From: CASICS01 sp045564455
GTDB lineage: Bacteria; Pseudomonadota; Gammaproteobacteria; Magnimaribacterales; AG-339-G14
NCBI GenBank assembly: GCA_045564455.1
Contig: JBJLHG010000002.1
Span: 124,001-188,000, forward strand
Direction of reading: 5' to 3'
Length of the DNA stretch: 64,000 nucleotides
Below, in pieces: positions 62,433 to 64,000 of the stretch. The stretch's first letter is position 1. The number at the start of each line of letters is the position of its first letter. The position numbers were made by a program, and so were the translations under genes. The notes beneath the pieces are model-generated. The model did not search any database. It saw nothing but the letters and a program-made list of their open reading frames with translations, and had not been told where the DNA came from.

Positions 62433-63009
62433 TTTTAGATGCCTTTAAAAGTTTTTTTAAGTCTGTTAAGAATTTCTTACCGTCTATTTCTCCTGAGTAA
62501 TAGAGGACTATATTTCCTATAGGATCGACTATAAATATATTGGGTTGCTGGAAAGGATTTATATTTGAAGCTTTAAACTTTTGTATAACTTTTTCTTCGT
62601 CTTTTATTTTTATAAAATTTAAGTCCTGATAGGTGGAGAAAAATCCTTGCAATGCTGGTCTATTTTTTTCTGTCGAAGCAATATATCTTTTGACCCTTCC
62701 TTGCTCACGAGACAAGAGAATATTAACTTGCCTTGCAATATAGATTCCATCCGCACATAACTCTAGGCATTTACCGTCTATAAAGTGAACCATCATCCAT
62801 TTTCTCTCCATGCTGTCGATGTCTAGATATTGGAAATCTAATTCTAAATCTAAACTGCCAATATCAATTGGCTCCGAGATTAGAATACCGTAATTAACTC
62901 TTTCTTCGGGTCCATAACCAAAGTAATACCAGAAAGTGCTAGCAGTTATAACGACAAATGGTGTTAAAAATATTATTAAAGCAATGATGAAGCCTTTTTT
63001 TACTTTCAC
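62425..63009 (-). CDS. SCO-like thioredoxin-fold protein of the oxidase cluster
   Basis: A 194-residue protein with an N-terminal membrane helix (residues 6-28) and a soluble domain that keeps a C81-L-E-L-C85 pair, the same C-x3-C spacing as SCO, within VHFIDGKCLELCADG. The C-terminal NPFQQPNIFIVDPIGNIVLYYSGEIDG matches thioredoxin-like topology. The SCO histidine ligand is not obvious. Proteins of this type are often found between SURF1 and CtaA in proteobacteria and are annotated only as oxidase-associated; copper handling or thiol reduction is inferred. Confidence 0.8.
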   Translation of the reverse strand: MKVKKGFIIALIIFLTPFVVITASTFWYYFGYGPEERVNYGILISEPIDIGSLDLELDFQYLDIDSMERKWMMVHFIDGKCLELCADGIYIARQVNILLSREQGRVKRYIASTEKNRPALQGFFSTYQDLNFIKIKDEEKVIQKFKASNINPFQQPNIFIVDPIGNIVLYYSGEIDGKKFLTDLKKLLKASKIG

Positions 63010-63701
63010 TTATCACTCCCTCTTCTTAAAAAAAATATATAACCTACGATTAACACTAAGCCCAAACCAAACCATTGAGCAGCATACCCAAAATGTCTCA
63101 TTGAGCTTAGATTAAGAGGCTTCCATGTTGAGACAAAACCAGAAGGTGATAATTCAGAAAGCTCTATGATGAATGGCGTAAGGCTTATTTTTGTATAGTC
63201 TGAAATTTGCTTTAGATTTATAGACTGAACAAGGAGAGGGTTTTGCTTTGGCTGCATTTCCTCATCTTCTAATAAGAAACTTTCTGATACAGGTCTAAGT
63301 ATCCCTTGAATCTTAATGACACCAGAAGGCGTCTCTATTTCAGGCAATATGTTCCTATTAGTAAATGGTATCCAGCCTCTAGAAACTAAAATAGAAGACC
63401 CATCAAGCAAATCAAAAGGCATCACTACTTTAACGCCGGCTTTGCCTTGATTAGTTTTGTTATCAACGTAAAAGGACTGATCATGATAGCTTCCTTCTAT
63501 AACTATATTTCTATAAAGATTGTTAGTTTTTAAATCGTTATTATTTTTAATTTCTTCTACAGGCATTGATTGTTTTACAAAATAAGTATGTTCTAATTCC
63601 TTTTTCTCATAGCCCCTATTTATTTGCCAAATACCAAGAGATAATACAAAGATGAATAACGTTGTGAAGCTTATAAAAGCTTTCCAATTAAAAACTAACA
63701 T
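63006..63701 (-). CDS. SURF1-family cytochrome oxidase assembly protein
   Basis: A 231-residue inner-membrane protein with two terminal helices (residues 5-24 and 208-226) and a periplasmic domain in between. Family signatures: LGIWQINRGYEKKE at the N-terminus, GSYHDQ, VSRGWIPFTNR and the C-terminal RHFGYAAQWFGLGLVLIVGYIFF. SURF1 helps insert haem A into subunit I. It overlaps the following gene by 4 bases. Confidence 0.94.
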   Translation of the reverse strand: MLVFNWKAFISFTTLFIFVLSLGIWQINRGYEKKELEHTYFVKQSMPVEEIKNNNDLKTNNLYRNIVIEGSYHDQSFYVDNKTNQGKAGVKVVMPFDLLDGSSILVSRGWIPFTNRNILPEIETPSGVIKIQGILRPVSESFLLEDEEMQPKQNPLLVQSINLKQISDYTKISLTPFIIELSELSPSGFVSTWKPLNLSSMRHFGYAAQWFGLGLVLIVGYIFFLRRGSDK

Positions 63702-63725
63702 CTAACTAATACAATACTAACCATC

Positions 63726-63935
63726 ATGTTTTTTAAAATTATCATTTTTATTCTTGCCGCATCAATGCTGATAAGCCTTTTTTCAAGCGCTTTCTTTCTC
63801 GTCAGGGACAAAGGCAAAACTGAAAGAGCTCAATACACCTTAAGAATAAGAGTATCTATTGCTCTTCTCCTCTTATTCACAGTTGCTGTTGGAATATATA
63901 GCGGCCAACTTACTGTAAATTCTCCTTGGGGTTAA
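63726..63935 (+). CDS. DUF2909 family two-helix membrane protein
   Basis: A 69-residue protein with two helices (residues 3-25 and 43-61) joined by RDKGKTERAQYTLRIRV, the DUF2909 pattern. In proteobacteria it is regularly encoded beside subunit III and SURF1 of cytochrome c oxidase, as here, reading on the opposite strand from both. Its function is unknown. It overlaps the convergent end of the subunit III gene by 4 bases. Confidence 0.85.
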   Translation: MFFKIIIFILAASMLISLFSSAFFLVRDKGKTERAQYTLRIRVSIALLLLFTVAVGIYSGQLTVNSPWG

Positions 63936-64000
63936 AAAATATAAACAACTAATACTAGAAGAATCCAAACGACATCTACAAAGTGCCAATACCAAGATCC
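63932..64000 (-). CDS. ctaE: Cytochrome c oxidase subunit III, C-terminal fragment
   Basis: Only the last 22 codons are inside the window; the rest lies beyond position 64000. The residues WYWHFVDVVWILLVLVVYIF are the conserved final helix of subunit III. Its position upstream of SURF1 confirms that the oxidase structural genes adjoin this assembly operon. Confidence 0.9.
   Translation of the reverse strand, partial: GSWYWHFVDVVWILLVLVVYIF

Noticed and set aside
1..64000. CRISPR arrays, tRNA or rRNA genes, insertion sequences, prophage
   Set aside because: No regularly spaced repeats, cloverleaf-like segments, transposase or phage structural genes were seen on reading either strand.

Overview
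The window is about 64 kb of dense, AT-rich bacterial chromosome with no rRNA, tRNA, CRISPR array, prophage or insertion sequence that I could see. Gene orders such as miaB-phoH-ybeY-corC, ubiE-ubiB-hisE-tatABC, lptM-lysA-dapF-DUF484-xerC-yigB and cytochrome c4-dsbA-engB-polA are gammaproteobacterial. Low GC, very short spacers and many 1-20 base overlaps suggest a streamlined marine gammaproteobacterium of the SAR86 type. That placement is inference; no marker gene was compared.

Layout, 0-23 kb: a peroxiredoxin and thiC; tolC-mutM; coaD; a corC/ybeY/phoH/miaB RNA-maintenance operon; orn; a ubiquinone/Tat cluster; a sugar-phosphate operon tkt-pgk-fba (class I aldolase, with no gap gene inside it); then metK-ahcY-argH of the methyl cycle and arginine synthesis, and an Old Yellow Enzyme. 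22.7-27.7 kb: four very small genes, the last being the lipoprotein lptM, lead into the lysine/diaminopimelate and chromosome-dimer-resolution operon. 27.7-37.1 kb: a pseudoazurin-like copper protein, a three-gene acyl-CoA module (class III CoA-transferase, MaoC-type hydratase, CitE-type lyase), then periplasmic redox genes (DsbA, cytochrome c4, DsbB) around engB, polA and rmuC.

37-58 kb is the accessory-looking part: three tandem secreted proteins of unknown function, a nuclease, several alpha/beta hydrolases, SelO, two previously easy-to-miss small genes (a 41-residue zinc ribbon and a 33-residue membrane peptide with its own ribosome binding site and terminator), oxidoreductases, a DUF3604 lipoprotein followed by a parvulin and a HupE-like protein, a further lipoprotein, nitroreductase, GST, PEP carboxykinase, gshA and a quinone-oxidoreductase-like enzyme.

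58.9-64 kb is a cytochrome c oxidase assembly region read on the minus strand: the end of subunit III, SURF1, an SCO-like thioredoxin-fold protein, CtaA, CtaB and SCO. It is followed by two tandem, mutually similar three-helix membrane proteins of unknown function. Their promoter region carries a near-perfect Fur-type palindrome, which makes this pair the most attractive candidate for an undescribed, iron-responsive membrane system.
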